Positions 1 to 9,863 are shown, counted from the stretch's first letter. The stretch is 64,000 bases of DNA from an uncultured Cryomorphaceae bacterium (GCA_937120475.1 CAKZJV010000007.1:1070068-1134067), one strand, 5' to 3'. Notes: generated by a model not told the origin, from the sequence alone. A program made the numbers and translations.

Positions 1-49
1 CGTTGTAATCACTGAAGGCCAGGTTGGTAAGTTAATTTTTGCTTGTAAA

Positions 50-607
50 TCAATAACCAAATCTTTGAACATTTTCTTCAAACACCCCTATAAGACTATC
101 TTTTATGGGATGGTCCGATTGGTAATGTTGCAGGCTATCTAATATTTGGGCAAAGGGAAGATCCATAGGCTCTTCATATTCCATTAAGCTTAATAAATAC
201 CTTTTATCGATACCCTTATTAGATTCAAGGATTTTCATATAATCAGTGAACATGTAATACAAGTACATAATCGCAATTTCTTGAGCAATTTCCTCATACG
301 TAGATACTCCACGCTGAAATGCGATACTGTCTTTTCCACTAGCTAATATCACATTTTGCTCATATGGGAATTTTTTAGACCACTTGCAATTTTCATCTAG
401 AGCACATAAAAATCGATCTAAGTCTTCGTAGCTTATTGAATCTTTTGATTTTTCCAACTTTTCAACAATATCTTTATCACACTTATCACATTTGCTTTCT
501 TGGACCCGTGTCTTTTCTTTCCTACTTGTCGGACTAGTATTATTCTGCTTGTTGTTGCAGGAAAACATGACAGGCAAGAAAAAAATTACCAAAAGAATAC
601 GTTTCAT
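50..607 (-). CDS. Small secreted lipoprotein, possible RHS immunity partner
   Basis: I do not recognise the family. The 185-residue product starts with a lipoprotein signal (MKRILLVIFFLPVMFSC) with the lipobox cysteine at about residue 17, so it should be lipid-anchored outside the inner membrane. The mature part is acidic and helical, with a CDKCDKD cluster near residues 40-46 and two more cysteines near residues 68-75. It starts 12 bases after the stop of the RHS gene, on the same strand. A small gene directly behind an RHS C-terminal tip is the usual place for a cognate immunity gene, so that role is plausible but is inference from position only. It is AT-rich like the RHS tip region. It could equally be an unrelated lipoprotein. 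Confidence 0.75.
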   Translation of the reverse strand: MKRILLVIFFLPVMFSCNNKQNNTSPTSRKEKTRVQESKCDKCDKDIVEKLEKSKDSISYEDLDRFLCALDENCKWSKKFPYEQNVILASGKDSIAFQRGVSTYEEIAQEIAIMYLYYMFTDYMKILESNKGIDKRYLLSLMEYEEPMDLPFAQILDSLQHYQSDHPIKDSLIGVFEENVQRFGY

Positions 608-619
608 AAATTTTAAATT

Positions 620-3600
620 TTAATAAGTATCAGGGCTACCGTTTCCTATCAAGCTTACATTCTGCAACATCTGCCGTGTAGAACTTATTATAGTTTGAGT
701 AGTTGTGTTTATGTTAAATAGAACTTGATTTCCACTCAATGTAAAACCTATAGGTTGCCCACCCAAAGCCCCATTATTAATAATGTTTGAAGCAGGAAAC
801 CCTGCAGCAACTAATCCTGATCTTAAAGTATTATATCTATTTGCAAATAAATTTGCATTTGCAGCTATTCTAAGTGTAGATCTGATTGAAATTCCAATAG
901 TGCTTGAGCTACTTATTGTAGTGGTAATATTTCCGTTGGTACTTGATGTAGTTGAGTTAGGTGCAAGCCCTACTAGATTCCTAAAGATATTAGGTGAAGT
1001 ACTTGGAGCAAGATTTGCCCTACCTGGAACAAAATTTATTACCGGGGTAACCGTGCTAGAAGTCGATGCTGAAGAAGTAGAACTTGGATTGGCAGTTGTA
1101 AATTGGATAGATCCTATCCGGCCTGGATTATCACGATCTACAAAACCATTCCTATGGGGGTGTAACTTAAATCTCTCCTGAACCATCTGTCTTTCATGTG
1201 GATACAAAAATTTATCCGATGTTCTTTCACTTACCAGATTATTGTTAGCATCATAGTTCTGATATTGAATTTGTAAAGGACTATTATGCAAATCCCCTAA
1301 TTCCTGATTGGATTGTGGGGTTATCGTTGTTTGAAAACCTCCATTGGTTTGTGCCACCCGCTTTATGCTTAGATGTTCCAAGCCTTCTAGTTCTATACCA
1401 TCGGTTACCCTATTCTCACTAAAAGCATAAACACTATTGTGAACATATTCATCCGCCAAAGGATCGGTATTAAAAAACCTGCCAAGCTCCGGCATAGAGT
1501 TTCGCCACCTGAAAGAATACCACCCCAACCCTAACTCGTCTTGCAGCTCCTGCTTTTGGAAAAGATACTTATACGTAGTCTGCGTGGCCACCCCGTAATT
1601 CGTTCCTTTATGTTCCAGGCCAAAAGGATAGTAGTTGTGCTGTTGCGTGATCTCGCTTACCTCCACGGCCTCATCTTCATTATAATCACTAAAGCCTAAA
1701 CAGGTGTTGCCCAGGTGATCTTTATAGTAATATTCATAACGCCAGCTGCCATTATCTTCCACCGCCCGGCCCTCATCGGTAAATATAAAGTCCAGGTTAC
1801 CATCCGTGTAATTACCAATGGCGCTGTAATCAGTGGTGACGATTACAGAATAGGGTTGTTGCTGGAATACTACTTTTTGCAATTTATTACCGTTAGCATC
1901 GTAAATATATTCAATATAACCACCATGGCTATTGAAGGTGATCTTTTTAGGCAAATTCAAATGATTATAGGTAATCTGATTTATATTTTTATTTAAATCA
2001 GCCGTCATATTGCCGTTGGCATCGTAACTGTAATCGTTGCCACTGGTGTTGCCATCGTTAAAATCGTTAATATGATGAGTAGCCGCATCACTTACCGCCA
2101 GCAGTTGATCGCCACTGTAGGTATAGCTGAGGTTATCCATCAGGCCAAAGCCGGGGCTGCTCACCGTACCGCTGGTAAAGCCCTTGCGCTGCAGGCCTTG
2201 TATGTTCCCGTTGCGGTCGTAACTCATGGCACTGAGGCTGTAGCGGTTCACTTCCTGGTCCCAAAGGAGATTGTTGTAATTAAAGGCTTTGTAGGTAGCG
2301 GCCGTAATGCGGTTGAGGCCATCGTACTGGTAGCCGTAGGCCCTGCGCACCTGGTCGCCCGCGGCTTTCCAGTGCATTTCGGCTATGTTGCCGTTGTACA
2401 GCGGAGTGCTCTGTAAGGGGTCGTTATCATTGAACTGGGTGCTCTTAGCGTTGTACTTCAGCTCCAGCCCCCACAGGTCGTTCTCATCGTTATTGAAAAA
2501 GGCGTTGCTGAACTCGTAAGCGGCATAGGCCGCCCCGAAACGGTTGAGGGCCTGGGCACTCACCGTATTGGTAATGTTGTTTTGTGCCAGTACGGTGGCC
2601 AGGTAATCCTGGCAGGCTTCCATCACTTCCACGGTACCCATACCTTCGCTGGTGCTTACGGTACTAAAGTCCACCGTAAGGGGGTTGTAACCACCTCCCC
2701 CGTCATCGGTAAGGGCCAGCAGTTGGTTGTATTCATTGAGGTTGGTGGTGGTTTTATCCATAATAAACACCTCCGCTTCCTGGTCGCTGCCCTCAATCTT
2801 CAGGTAGAGTTGATGGCCATTTTTTTCCAGGTAGGTAAGGTCTAGTTGTGCAGAGGCAAAAGCTACCGAATCGGGGTGCATAAGGTGGCCGGCCTTACCG
2901 CTTACGTAGTTGAATACCGCCTGTTGTACCAGAGTGAGCGCATCTTCTTCGGTAAGGGTTTCACCCAGGTGGGCGTCCACCTCGGGATAAATCCAGTTGG
3001 TGAGGTCACCTACCGTGGTGCTGGCGTTCACAATACGGGCGGAAGAGTAGGTATTGCTGTAGGCCACCCCGGCTATAGACCGGAGGTCGTCATACACCGG
3101 GTTTTCTTCGGTGTAGTCCATCAGCCACAGGCGGCTGGCTTCATCGTTTTCGTAATGGTCGGTAAGCAGGTTGCCTTCCACCTGCATTTCCGATTGGTCC
3201 TGCACCCATATCTCCAGGCCCAGGGGCTGCTCTTCGGGATCCAATACCTCGGTGAGCTTAAAGCTGAGGCTGCTGAATTCAAAGGCACTGATGGCTCCCC
3301 CGGTACTGGCACTGGCATCGTTATAGGCATCGTCCTTCAGGTCGGCATTGTTGATGTGGGTAAGCCAGCCACGTATGTTATAGGCATAATCCACGGACTG
3401 TAAATATTTCTGAGTCCAGCCGGGGGGTATGGTACCCCCTGGGTACGGCAGCCCGTGCAGGTCTTTTTCGGTAAGCTGCCCCAGGGCATTGTAACTCAGT
3501 TCGGAAAGGATGACCTCACCCTGGTCGTCAATATCCTGGTAGGTTTTGAGCAGGCGCCCGGCATGGTCGTAGGTAAAACGCTTTTCGATGGTATGGGTTT

Positions 3601-5071
3601 GGCTGCCGTTATCGTGATGATGATAGCTGCGCAGCAGTTCCCCGATGAAGTTGTACTGGTTGAATACCCGGTCGATACCGCCCAGGTGGTTTTCCGCCTC
3701 ACTTTGGATCACGCGGCCCCTTTCATCGTACCAGCTCACCGAGCGTAGAAAAGTGGTGCCGCTACCGTCCAGCACCTGCACCAGGCTGCCGGTAGGAAGG
3801 GAACGGGTGCGCAGGGTAGGATTAATGACATTAAAGCCGTTGGGTGGAGTGGCAGCACTTACGTCCGGGCTACCGTCCCGGTCAAAGTCGTAATCATCGT
3901 AATAATTAATGATGTGGTAGTCAATCCCCCCGTTTATAGGAAAAGCTTGCTGTGTATATCCGTGTAAACTTCCGGATGCAGAAGATCTATTCTCGTAATT
4001 CTGATAAGTAAAATTGGCCAGGCCATTATCCAGGTTACTTTGCATGCTGCTACGTGTACCTGTAGTGATCAGCAAACCTTTAATGACCGGCCTTCCTATT
4101 TTGTCGTATTTGGTGAAAGACCATTCATTCCTAATCCGTTGACCCGCATCCTGGCTCAAAACCGGCCGGTTCAAATTATCATATACCACATATTCCCAAC
4201 CCTTGTGAGGAATCTTCTTTTCTATTAAACGCTTTTCATGGTCGTAACGGTAGCGATATACCCGTTCTGGTATTTCTGCATCTACATCATAAGTGCTCAT
4301 TTGGCTATACGCCTCGGGTGGTATCACGCAATGCAGCAAACCTTGGTAATCATATATATAGTAGGTTTGTGTATATTCAACGGGCGATAAGCTCAACTGA
4401 GCAGATTTAAGCACCACGCGATTTAATTTATCGAGGAATTTAAGTGTTTTATAGCCATGCTCATCGGTGGTTTCCTCAACCATTAATTCATCCTCATCAT
4501 AAAATTGCGCGGAAGTAACTGCTCCCGTGCCGGCATTCACTTGCCAAAATCGCACCTCGTTAGGCAGGTTCAATCGATAATTAATTTGGATGGAATGGCT
4601 GTTGTACCAGCCCTCCCCCGGTGCAAACCGCTCTGTGACCTTCCCTAAAGGACTACTCTCAAAAACCGTTGTTCCCCAGGGGAAGTCGGAATGAGCTACC
4701 CGCGCCTTATTTTTATAAAAATTGGCCTGGGTGCTTAGGGCATTGTTTTTATAATTCAAACCCGATGCCCCATCCGCAAAAGGTAAATATTGGGAAGCTT
4801 CCCTGCCCATCTGATCATAGGAATACACTTTAACAATATCCTCGTAATTTGAACTATTCCGATAAAGAATCTCCTGATCAGGCCGCCCCAGTCCATCGTA
4901 ATAAATGACGGACTGTTGTTTGGATACATCTGGCAGGTTATTCATTTGAGTTTCCGTCAAAACTTCCACCCTCAGCTTTGTAGTATGAATATAGTTTTGA
5001 TTAGAGCTTTGGCCCTTCAAACCTAAGGAGATACTGCTTAAAACTGCAATTATTAAAATTGGAAAACGCAT
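620..5071 (-). CDS. Secreted RHS-repeat protein with N-terminal DUF6443-type region
   Basis: Large cell-surface or secreted YD/RHS-repeat protein of 1483 residues. The start at 5071 is preferred over an in-frame codon at 5131 because it opens a clear signal peptide (MRFPILIIAVLSSIS, then GQ) and leaves 10 bases to the upstream gene. After the signal comes a DUF6443-like segment (YYDGLGRP), then many YD-type repeats, then the RHS-associated core end (GRFFNTDPLADEY) near residue 1200. Beyond it lies a 252-residue tail (about 620-1378 in DNA) that is Ser/Thr/Asn-rich and unlike the core; such tails are the variable, often toxic, part in RHS systems. I recognise no toxin domain in it. The DNA is mosaic: hand counts give 18/60 G+C at 841-900 and 36/60 at 2521-2580. 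It pairs with the RHS gene upstream and the lipoprotein gene downstream. Confidence 0.85.
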   Translation of the reverse strand: MRFPILIIAVLSSISLGLKGQSSNQNYIHTTKLRVEVLTETQMNNLPDVSKQQSVIYYDGLGRPDQEILYRNSSNYEDIVKVYSYDQMGREASQYLPFADGASGLNYKNNALSTQANFYKNKARVAHSDFPWGTTVFESSPLGKVTERFAPGEGWYNSHSIQINYRLNLPNEVRFWQVNAGTGAVTSAQFYDEDELMVEETTDEHGYKTLKFLDKLNRVVLKSAQLSLSPVEYTQTYYIYDYQGLLHCVIPPEAYSQMSTYDVDAEIPERVYRYRYDHEKRLIEKKIPHKGWEYVVYDNLNRPVLSQDAGQRIRNEWSFTKYDKIGRPVIKGLLITTGTRSSMQSNLDNGLANFTYQNYENRSSASGSLHGYTQQAFPINGGIDYHIINYYDDYDFDRDGSPDVSAATPPNGFNVINPTLRTRSLPTGSLVQVLDGSGTTFLRSVSWYDERGRVIQSEAENHLGGIDRVFNQYNFIGELLRSYHHHDNGSQTHTIEKRFTYDHAGRLLKTYQDIDDQGEVILSELSYNALGQLTEKDLHGLPYPGGTIPPGWTQKYLQSVDYAYNIRGWLTHINNADLKDDAYNDASASTGGAISAFEFSSLSFKLTEVLDPEEQPLGLEIWVQDQSEMQVEGNLLTDHYENDEASRLWLMDYTEENPVYDDLRSIAGVAYSNTYSSARIVNASTTVGDLTNWIYPEVDAHLGETLTEEDALTLVQQAVFNYVSGKAGHLMHPDSVAFASAQLDLTYLEKNGHQLYLKIEGSDQEAEVFIMDKTTTNLNEYNQLLALTDDGGGGYNPLTVDFSTVSTSEGMGTVEVMEACQDYLATVLAQNNITNTVSAQALNRFGAAYAAYEFSNAFFNNDENDLWGLELKYNAKSTQFNDNDPLQSTPLYNGNIAEMHWKAAGDQVRRAYGYQYDGLNRITAATYKAFNYNNLLWDQEVNRYSLSAMSYDRNGNIQGLQRKGFTSGTVSSPGFGLMDNLSYTYSGDQLLAVSDAATHHINDFNDGNTSGNDYSYDANGNMTADLNKNINQITYNHLNLPKKITFNSHGGYIEYIYDANGNKLQKVVFQQQPYSVIVTTDYSAIGNYTDGNLDFIFTDEGRAVEDNGSWRYEYYYKDHLGNTCLGFSDYNEDEAVEVSEITQQHNYYPFGLEHKGTNYGVATQTTYKYLFQKQELQDELGLGWYSFRWRNSMPELGRFFNTDPLADEYVHNSVYAFSENRVTDGIELEGLEHLSIKRVAQTNGGFQTTITPQSNQELGDLHNSPLQIQYQNYDANNNLVSERTSDKFLYPHERQMVQERFKLHPHRNGFVDRDNPGRIGSIQFTTANPSSTSSASTSSTVTPVINFVPGRANLAPSTSPNIFRNLVGLAPNSTTSSTNGNITTTISSSSTIGISIRSTLRIAANANLFANRYNTLRSGLVAAGFPASNIINNGALGGQPIGFTLSGNQVLFNINTTTQTIISSTRQMLQNVSLIGNGSPDTY

Positions 5072-5081
5072 ACTGTTAAGG

Positions 5082-8000
5082 TTAAGGTTTGTAATGGTAT
5101 TGATTGTACTCCAGTATATTACCACTGGCATCCTTTACGGATTGAAGTTTCCCCGAGGCATCGTACTCATAATTCTGAGCTTCTCCCCGGGGATCGGTAA
5201 CGCTTATCACCCCAAAACCCGGTTTAAAATTATAAGTGGTCATTTCCGCTCCTTCGGGATAAAGACGGCACTCATCGAGAAGATAATAATGATCAGGATC
5301 ATTATTTACCGTAATAGCTTTTATCCCTACATTTTGAGCTAAAGGAATGCTGTTGAGGTTTTTCGCATCATTAAGGTTTACCGAAACCTGGAACATTTTC
5401 CACTCACCCTCCGTATCAGTGAAGTTTAAAGATATTCCTGAAGATAGTATAAGCTCATTTGCCGTTCCCGGATCCTTTATTATTTCCAGGAGGATATTAC
5501 CTCCGGTGAACCCGGATTCTGTTTTGATCCACACCGAAAAGAGGTAATCTCGGTCCTGGTCGGGATTATCCAGGCGTAATTCCGGACTCCATACCGGGTT
5601 GCCCGCTGCAACAGACCTGCTATAAGCACCGCTGTAATGATCAAGACCATAATTCCCGCTTGGGCTTTCAAAACCATTGTAGAGGGTTTGATGCTCAGCT
5701 GCATTAACAACCATGGCCCGACTGGTATAAATATCATTTTCAAGAACTGCGGTTGTTATACCCGCTTCTTCATGAATATTGATCAATCGATCATCGTTGT
5801 CGTATTCGTAGCTCCCGCGCTTTTCCCAATCCGTATCAAGAATATCGTCTTTATCGAAGCTATACCATCCCGGTTGACCGGTGTAGTCATGTACCTCCGT
5901 TAGGTTACCCTCTGTATCATACAGTGTAACCTTACCTTCGTGCATCGTACTACCAGTGCGCTTGATTTCCGCCACGGGATAAGCCAGCTTGTGATCTGCG
6001 ATCATTGCCGAGGCAAAAGCTGCCTGTGGATCTGTGCTGTTTTCCAAGTGTTTGGTATAAACGTATTCGGTGCTGTACAAAAGCCCGTCACTATTTTGGG
6101 CCTCACTCTTTATTTTCAAATGGTGTTCGGTATCATACTCATAATCTGTAACTGAAACATACTGACTACCGTCATCCATATATTTAGTCTCGGTTTGAGT
6201 TTCTAGGATTTTTTGAGTTAAGTCATGCTCATAATGATATTCGGACATTAACCAGAGATCATCATTCTCGTTAGAGGAAACATAATGACATAATTCCTGA
6301 AACGCCATGACAATAGATTCATATTGAGAGCCTACAGGAGCCCTGTACATATCTCCGTTCAAAGTCCCTCTTTTCAAATCTATATATTGAAAATCCTTTT
6401 TCTCAACCGTTATAAAAGTATTATCCTGATCTTTAAATATAGTCTCACTTAAGAGTGTGCCGAAGTAATTGGAAAAAGGGCTTGGTATTCCACCTATATA
6501 GGCGATAGTATGATCAGGATAACCCACCGTTTGGGTTACAGGACACTCGACCTCCCTCGGGTGATTTGAATTATAAACCGTCTGCACTTCTTCGTTAACA
6601 AAAGTTCGTTCAATTTTCCCATCTACTCCACCATTAAACAATAGACTTACCTGGTCATAACCCACTAAACTTCCTTGAGCTTTTTTAACGGATGGAATCA
6701 GAGGCTTACCGGAAGTATGGATAGCCGGCTTGACACATGGAGCACTACCGCTACAACCATTTGGCTTAGAGGTAGTAAAAGATTCAAACTGGAAAAAAGG
6801 TACGGAAGTAAGTTTACCACCGCCATATTCCAATTCGCGACTGAGCGCTAGTATGCCATCGGATTTGTAATCTTTGACATTTTTTAAACGAATGCCAGCC
6901 CCAAGGCTGTAATGCCAACGGGGGTTAAAGGTATGCGGTTCGTACTCAAAAGTCGTATAACCCTTGGTAGGATATATAATTTTACTCAAATGTCCATAGA
7001 GGATCAAGGTTGGATTTGTTTCACGTTCATCATAAGGACAGTTCCAGGTAAAAAAATCCTCGTTACTCAAACTAAGATCCTTCATTACAATATGACTGGT
7101 ATAACTATGATTATTTACAAGTAATTTTTTAGGTGGAAATCCGGTATTACTTGTTTGTCCATTAAAATAACCAAAGTTATCAATTGCGGCAGAATATTGT
7201 ACCGGTACCTTGTCCGCATTATTATATTCAAAGGTGTATTCCTGGTATTCCAGGTTGTCATTATCAAAATACTTTATCGACTGGAGCCATAAACGACCTG
7301 GTATTGAGTGGTATGAAAACTTAACTTTCTTTACCAATTGGCTAATACCACTATGGCTACTATTCAATTGAACTTCATCCAGTCGTTGATAGCCATATAA
7401 CCGGTTCCCCATGCTTCCGGCACCTCCGTCTGTCCCGGCCTCATTATCCGGCCTTGCCGAATAGATAAAGTTCATGGAGTACTCAAGCTGATGTCTGGAA
7501 TAAGTAACATTGGTTAGATAGTTCTTATAGGAATAATGAATATCCCAACCAAAAAGAGCACTAAAATCATCGGTATGAGATGATGAAGAACTAAGGTCAG
7601 ATACATCATAGCAAATTATACCCAAATAATTATGATTCTGGTCAATATTTTCAGTATACTGAGAAATATAGGTGTAATCAATCACTTCATTATCAATAGT
7701 TTCAATCCTGCGAATCTTCCATTCCGTAGCACTCCATCTTTTAAAATGATATGAGTCGGTCCTTTTGATTTTACTACGAGTCCAGCTTGTATAATCCCTA
7801 CCGGTAGTGGATGCCGGTCCTTCGCCAAAATAATACTTATTGCCATAGGCATCAATAATCAGCCATTCACCATTGTCAGCTTGCGGAGGCTGTATTTCGA
7901 GCTCCTGGTTGGATTGTATAACCAAGTTTTTGCTGTAATCGTAAAAAAAAGTGGCTTGAATGCCATTAATGTTTAGGTGAAAAACATCCGGCTCCGTATC

Positions 8001-8552
8001 ATAGGTTTTATTGAGCATAATATCATCCAACTTCGTACCGTAATTTCCAATGCTATAAGTTAGATCAGGTGCCCTAAAACCACAATTAGGGTCGCTAAGG
8101 GTATTACAGGGTGTTATCTTAACAATAGGAATATGAGAAGGAGATAGCCAACCAGTATAGTAGGCCTCTACTTGAAAATCTCCTCTCAATGGATTAAAAT
8201 CACTGGAACCACGCATTTCACGAACTATGCTTCCACCGGCTCTTAAACTCCAATCCACTCCTATTTCGGAAGCCGGTTTGTTAATTTCCACTCCGTGGGT
8301 AGTGTAAGATGCAGATACAGCCATGTCCAAACTACTACCAGGAATATCCAGCAGCGGTAAGCTGATATTGACAGAGCCATTGTAATAGTTAATGGGTGTA
8401 TTTCCGTAAGCTTCGAAACTATATTTTTCGGGAACATCAACTTGATATTGAGGGGGAGAGTCAAAATCTTTATTAACAGTTGTAGATTGTCCAAACGAAC
8501 ATGTTGCTTGTACAGCCAACGCTAGTACTGCAATGCGGGTTAAGGTTTTCAT
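5082..8552 (-). CDS. Secreted RHS/YD-repeat companion protein
   Basis: 1156-residue secreted protein and first gene of the RHS island. The signal peptide is MKTLTRIAVLALAVQATCSFG. Residues from about 35 on resemble the start of many Bacteroidota RHS proteins (YNGSVNISLPLLDIPGS). The middle has scattered YD-like repeats (YEYDTEHHLKIKS, YEYDNDDRLINIH). Near residues 960-1090 a segment with the pattern YLFSVWIKTESGFTGGNILL looks like a carbohydrate-binding jelly-roll module. The end returns to YD repeats (NYEYDASGKLQSVKDASGN) but has no RHS-associated core end. The downstream RHS gene supplies the core end, so the two probably form one shell or complex, an inference from gene order. The DNA is AT-rich (20/60 G+C at 7321-7380). 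I found no good TAnnTTTG promoter upstream. Confidence 0.82.
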   Translation of the reverse strand: MKTLTRIAVLALAVQATCSFGQSTTVNKDFDSPPQYQVDVPEKYSFEAYGNTPINYYNGSVNISLPLLDIPGSSLDMAVSASYTTHGVEINKPASEIGVDWSLRAGGSIVREMRGSSDFNPLRGDFQVEAYYTGWLSPSHIPIVKITPCNTLSDPNCGFRAPDLTYSIGNYGTKLDDIMLNKTYDTEPDVFHLNINGIQATFFYDYSKNLVIQSNQELEIQPPQADNGEWLIIDAYGNKYYFGEGPASTTGRDYTSWTRSKIKRTDSYHFKRWSATEWKIRRIETIDNEVIDYTYISQYTENIDQNHNYLGIICYDVSDLSSSSSHTDDFSALFGWDIHYSYKNYLTNVTYSRHQLEYSMNFIYSARPDNEAGTDGGAGSMGNRLYGYQRLDEVQLNSSHSGISQLVKKVKFSYHSIPGRLWLQSIKYFDNDNLEYQEYTFEYNNADKVPVQYSAAIDNFGYFNGQTSNTGFPPKKLLVNNHSYTSHIVMKDLSLSNEDFFTWNCPYDERETNPTLILYGHLSKIIYPTKGYTTFEYEPHTFNPRWHYSLGAGIRLKNVKDYKSDGILALSRELEYGGGKLTSVPFFQFESFTTSKPNGCSGSAPCVKPAIHTSGKPLIPSVKKAQGSLVGYDQVSLLFNGGVDGKIERTFVNEEVQTVYNSNHPREVECPVTQTVGYPDHTIAYIGGIPSPFSNYFGTLLSETIFKDQDNTFITVEKKDFQYIDLKRGTLNGDMYRAPVGSQYESIVMAFQELCHYVSSNENDDLWLMSEYHYEHDLTQKILETQTETKYMDDGSQYVSVTDYEYDTEHHLKIKSEAQNSDGLLYSTEYVYTKHLENSTDPQAAFASAMIADHKLAYPVAEIKRTGSTMHEGKVTLYDTEGNLTEVHDYTGQPGWYSFDKDDILDTDWEKRGSYEYDNDDRLINIHEEAGITTAVLENDIYTSRAMVVNAAEHQTLYNGFESPSGNYGLDHYSGAYSRSVAAGNPVWSPELRLDNPDQDRDYLFSVWIKTESGFTGGNILLEIIKDPGTANELILSSGISLNFTDTEGEWKMFQVSVNLNDAKNLNSIPLAQNVGIKAITVNNDPDHYYLLDECRLYPEGAEMTTYNFKPGFGVISVTDPRGEAQNYEYDASGKLQSVKDASGNILEYNQYHYKP

Positions 8553-8708
8553 TTCAGTAGTATTAAAGCGTTAAAACTAGCAAGAAAATAATTTTCTCAC
8601 AACAAAATATTTTACCTTAAAATACTGTTAATAATAGTTTTACTCCCTTATTCAATGGATAAAAAGGTAATCGCCTATTTATCAAGTTCGCTCCACAGCT
8701 AATATATA

Positions 8709-8733
8709 AAAATTAACCATTATGGATAATTTT
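8709..8733 (-). terminator. AT-rich inverted repeat after apbE, possible terminator
   Basis: A 25-base near-palindrome (arms AAAATTA/TAATTTT and CCAT/ATGG with single mismatches) begins 14 bases after the apbE stop and is followed on the minus strand by T-rich sequence. It could end apbE transcripts. The stem is weak, so this is tentative. Confidence 0.35.
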
Positions 8734-8746
8734 CCTTTTTGATGGT

Positions 8747-9784
8747 TTAACGGGTGGAGACACTATATCTGCGGAAGCCCGGGGTTTCGTACACCTCCCA
8801 CTCCCCGTCTTCATTGGTGTAAATCAGGTAGCCCTCCAGTTCGGGTTTGGAGTTGAGAAAATCAATGGATTGTTGCAAACCCTTTACCATGCAGAGGGTA
8901 GCGTAAGCATCGGCATCCATAGCATGGGGAGCAATGATGGAAACGCTCAGCAAACGGTTTTTAGCGGGAAAACCGGTGAAGGGATTGATGGTGTGAGCAT
9001 ACTTGAGGCCAGTGGCCTCATCTACCCAAAATTTGCGGTAGTTACCGGAGGTAGCCAGGGCCGCATCTTTAAGGGCAATGATCACCTGGAAACGATTTTC
9101 TTCATCAATTTCCTCGCTGGGTTTATCGATACCAATCTTCCAAACCTCGTTATCGGTATTCACACCCCGGGCGCGCACCTCACCCCCTACTTCCACCATG
9201 TAGTTTTCTATGCCCTTTCGTTCCAGAAAATCAACAATCACATCCACGGTATAACCCTGGGCAATGGCGTTAAAATCCATTTTAAAGCCCTTAGGCACCT
9301 TTATCTTTGAGCTTGCTTGTTGCGTCAAGCCCGTAATTTCAAGCTTATCGTAACCGATAAAAGCTTTAACGCTATCCACCCGGGCAGAATCTACCTGATC
9401 CCTTTTGGAGAGTCCGAAGCCCCAAAGTTCCACCAGGGGACCTACGGTAGGATCAAACTGTCCACCCGACTCTTTACTTACCGCCAGGGCTCTTTGCAGC
9501 ACTTTCTGAAAAAGGGAATCCACTTCCACCAGGGTATCGCCTTTATTGATCATTGAAATCAAAGAATGGGGCTGGTAGGTACTCATGGAAGCATCGATGG
9601 CTTCAAAAATACCCTGTATTTCTTCCGAATAGTCTTTACCCTCCAACACCCGGTATTTGATCTGGAAAGTAGAACCCTGGGCGTAACCGGTATTGGTTAC
9701 CAGTATCAAACGAGGCTCTTGTTTACAAGAAGAAACCGTCCATAAAATGAGGGCGAAAAGGCTGATAGCGGCAAATTTTTTCAT
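8747..9784 (-). CDS. apbE: FAD:protein FMN transferase (ApbE)
   Basis: Covalently attaches FMN from FAD to threonines of secreted or membrane flavoproteins; here the obvious clients are NqrB and NqrC encoded just upstream. The 345-residue protein has a lipoprotein signal (MKKFAAISLFALILWTVSSC) with the lipid cysteine at about residue 20, so it acts outside the cytoplasmic membrane. Family motifs are visible: the N-terminal GYAQGSTFQIKY stretch, the FAD-binding DFNAIAQGYTVDVI and VEVGGEVRARG segments, and the metal/catalytic region DADAYATLCMVKG near residue 290. The length is normal for ApbE. It lies 110 bases after nqrF, behind a hairpin terminator, so it is either read through or has its own promoter. 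The identification is firm. Confidence 0.96.
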   Translation of the reverse strand: MKKFAAISLFALILWTVSSCKQEPRLILVTNTGYAQGSTFQIKYRVLEGKDYSEEIQGIFEAIDASMSTYQPHSLISMINKGDTLVEVDSLFQKVLQRALAVSKESGGQFDPTVGPLVELWGFGLSKRDQVDSARVDSVKAFIGYDKLEITGLTQQASSKIKVPKGFKMDFNAIAQGYTVDVIVDFLERKGIENYMVEVGGEVRARGVNTDNEVWKIGIDKPSEEIDEENRFQVIIALKDAALATSGNYRKFWVDEATGLKYAHTINPFTGFPAKNRLLSVSIIAPHAMDADAYATLCMVKGLQQSIDFLNSKPELEGYLIYTNEDGEWEVYETPGFRRYSVSTR

Positions 9785-9830
9785 GGAATCAAAAGTACGG
9801 AATCACCGGACAGAGCGGTAATCACCCTGT

Positions 9831-9863
9831 AAAAACAAAACGCCCGCCAAAGGCGAGCGTTTT
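9831..9863 (-). terminator. Rho-independent terminator after nqrF
   Basis: Arms 9837-9848 and 9852-9863 form a 12-bp GC-rich stem (one G-U pair when read on the minus strand) with a 3-base loop, followed on the minus strand by TTTTGTTTTT. It lies 31 bases past the nqrF stop and separates nqr from apbE. Confidence 0.8.

Noticed and set aside
1-49. Sequence before the first gene
   Set aside because: Forty-nine bases with no start codon context, hairpin or promoter box that can be supported.
2846-3403. Plus-strand open frame of 185 codons opposite the RHS gene
   Set aside because: It lies in the GC-rich block where stop codons are rare on both strands; its Gly/Val-rich product has no domain and the RHS frame explains the DNA.
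8590-8640. Possible promoter before the first RHS gene (ATATTTTG)
   Set aside because: Spacing inside the box is one base short of TAnnTTTG and no TTG lies at the right distance; the region is simply AT-rich.
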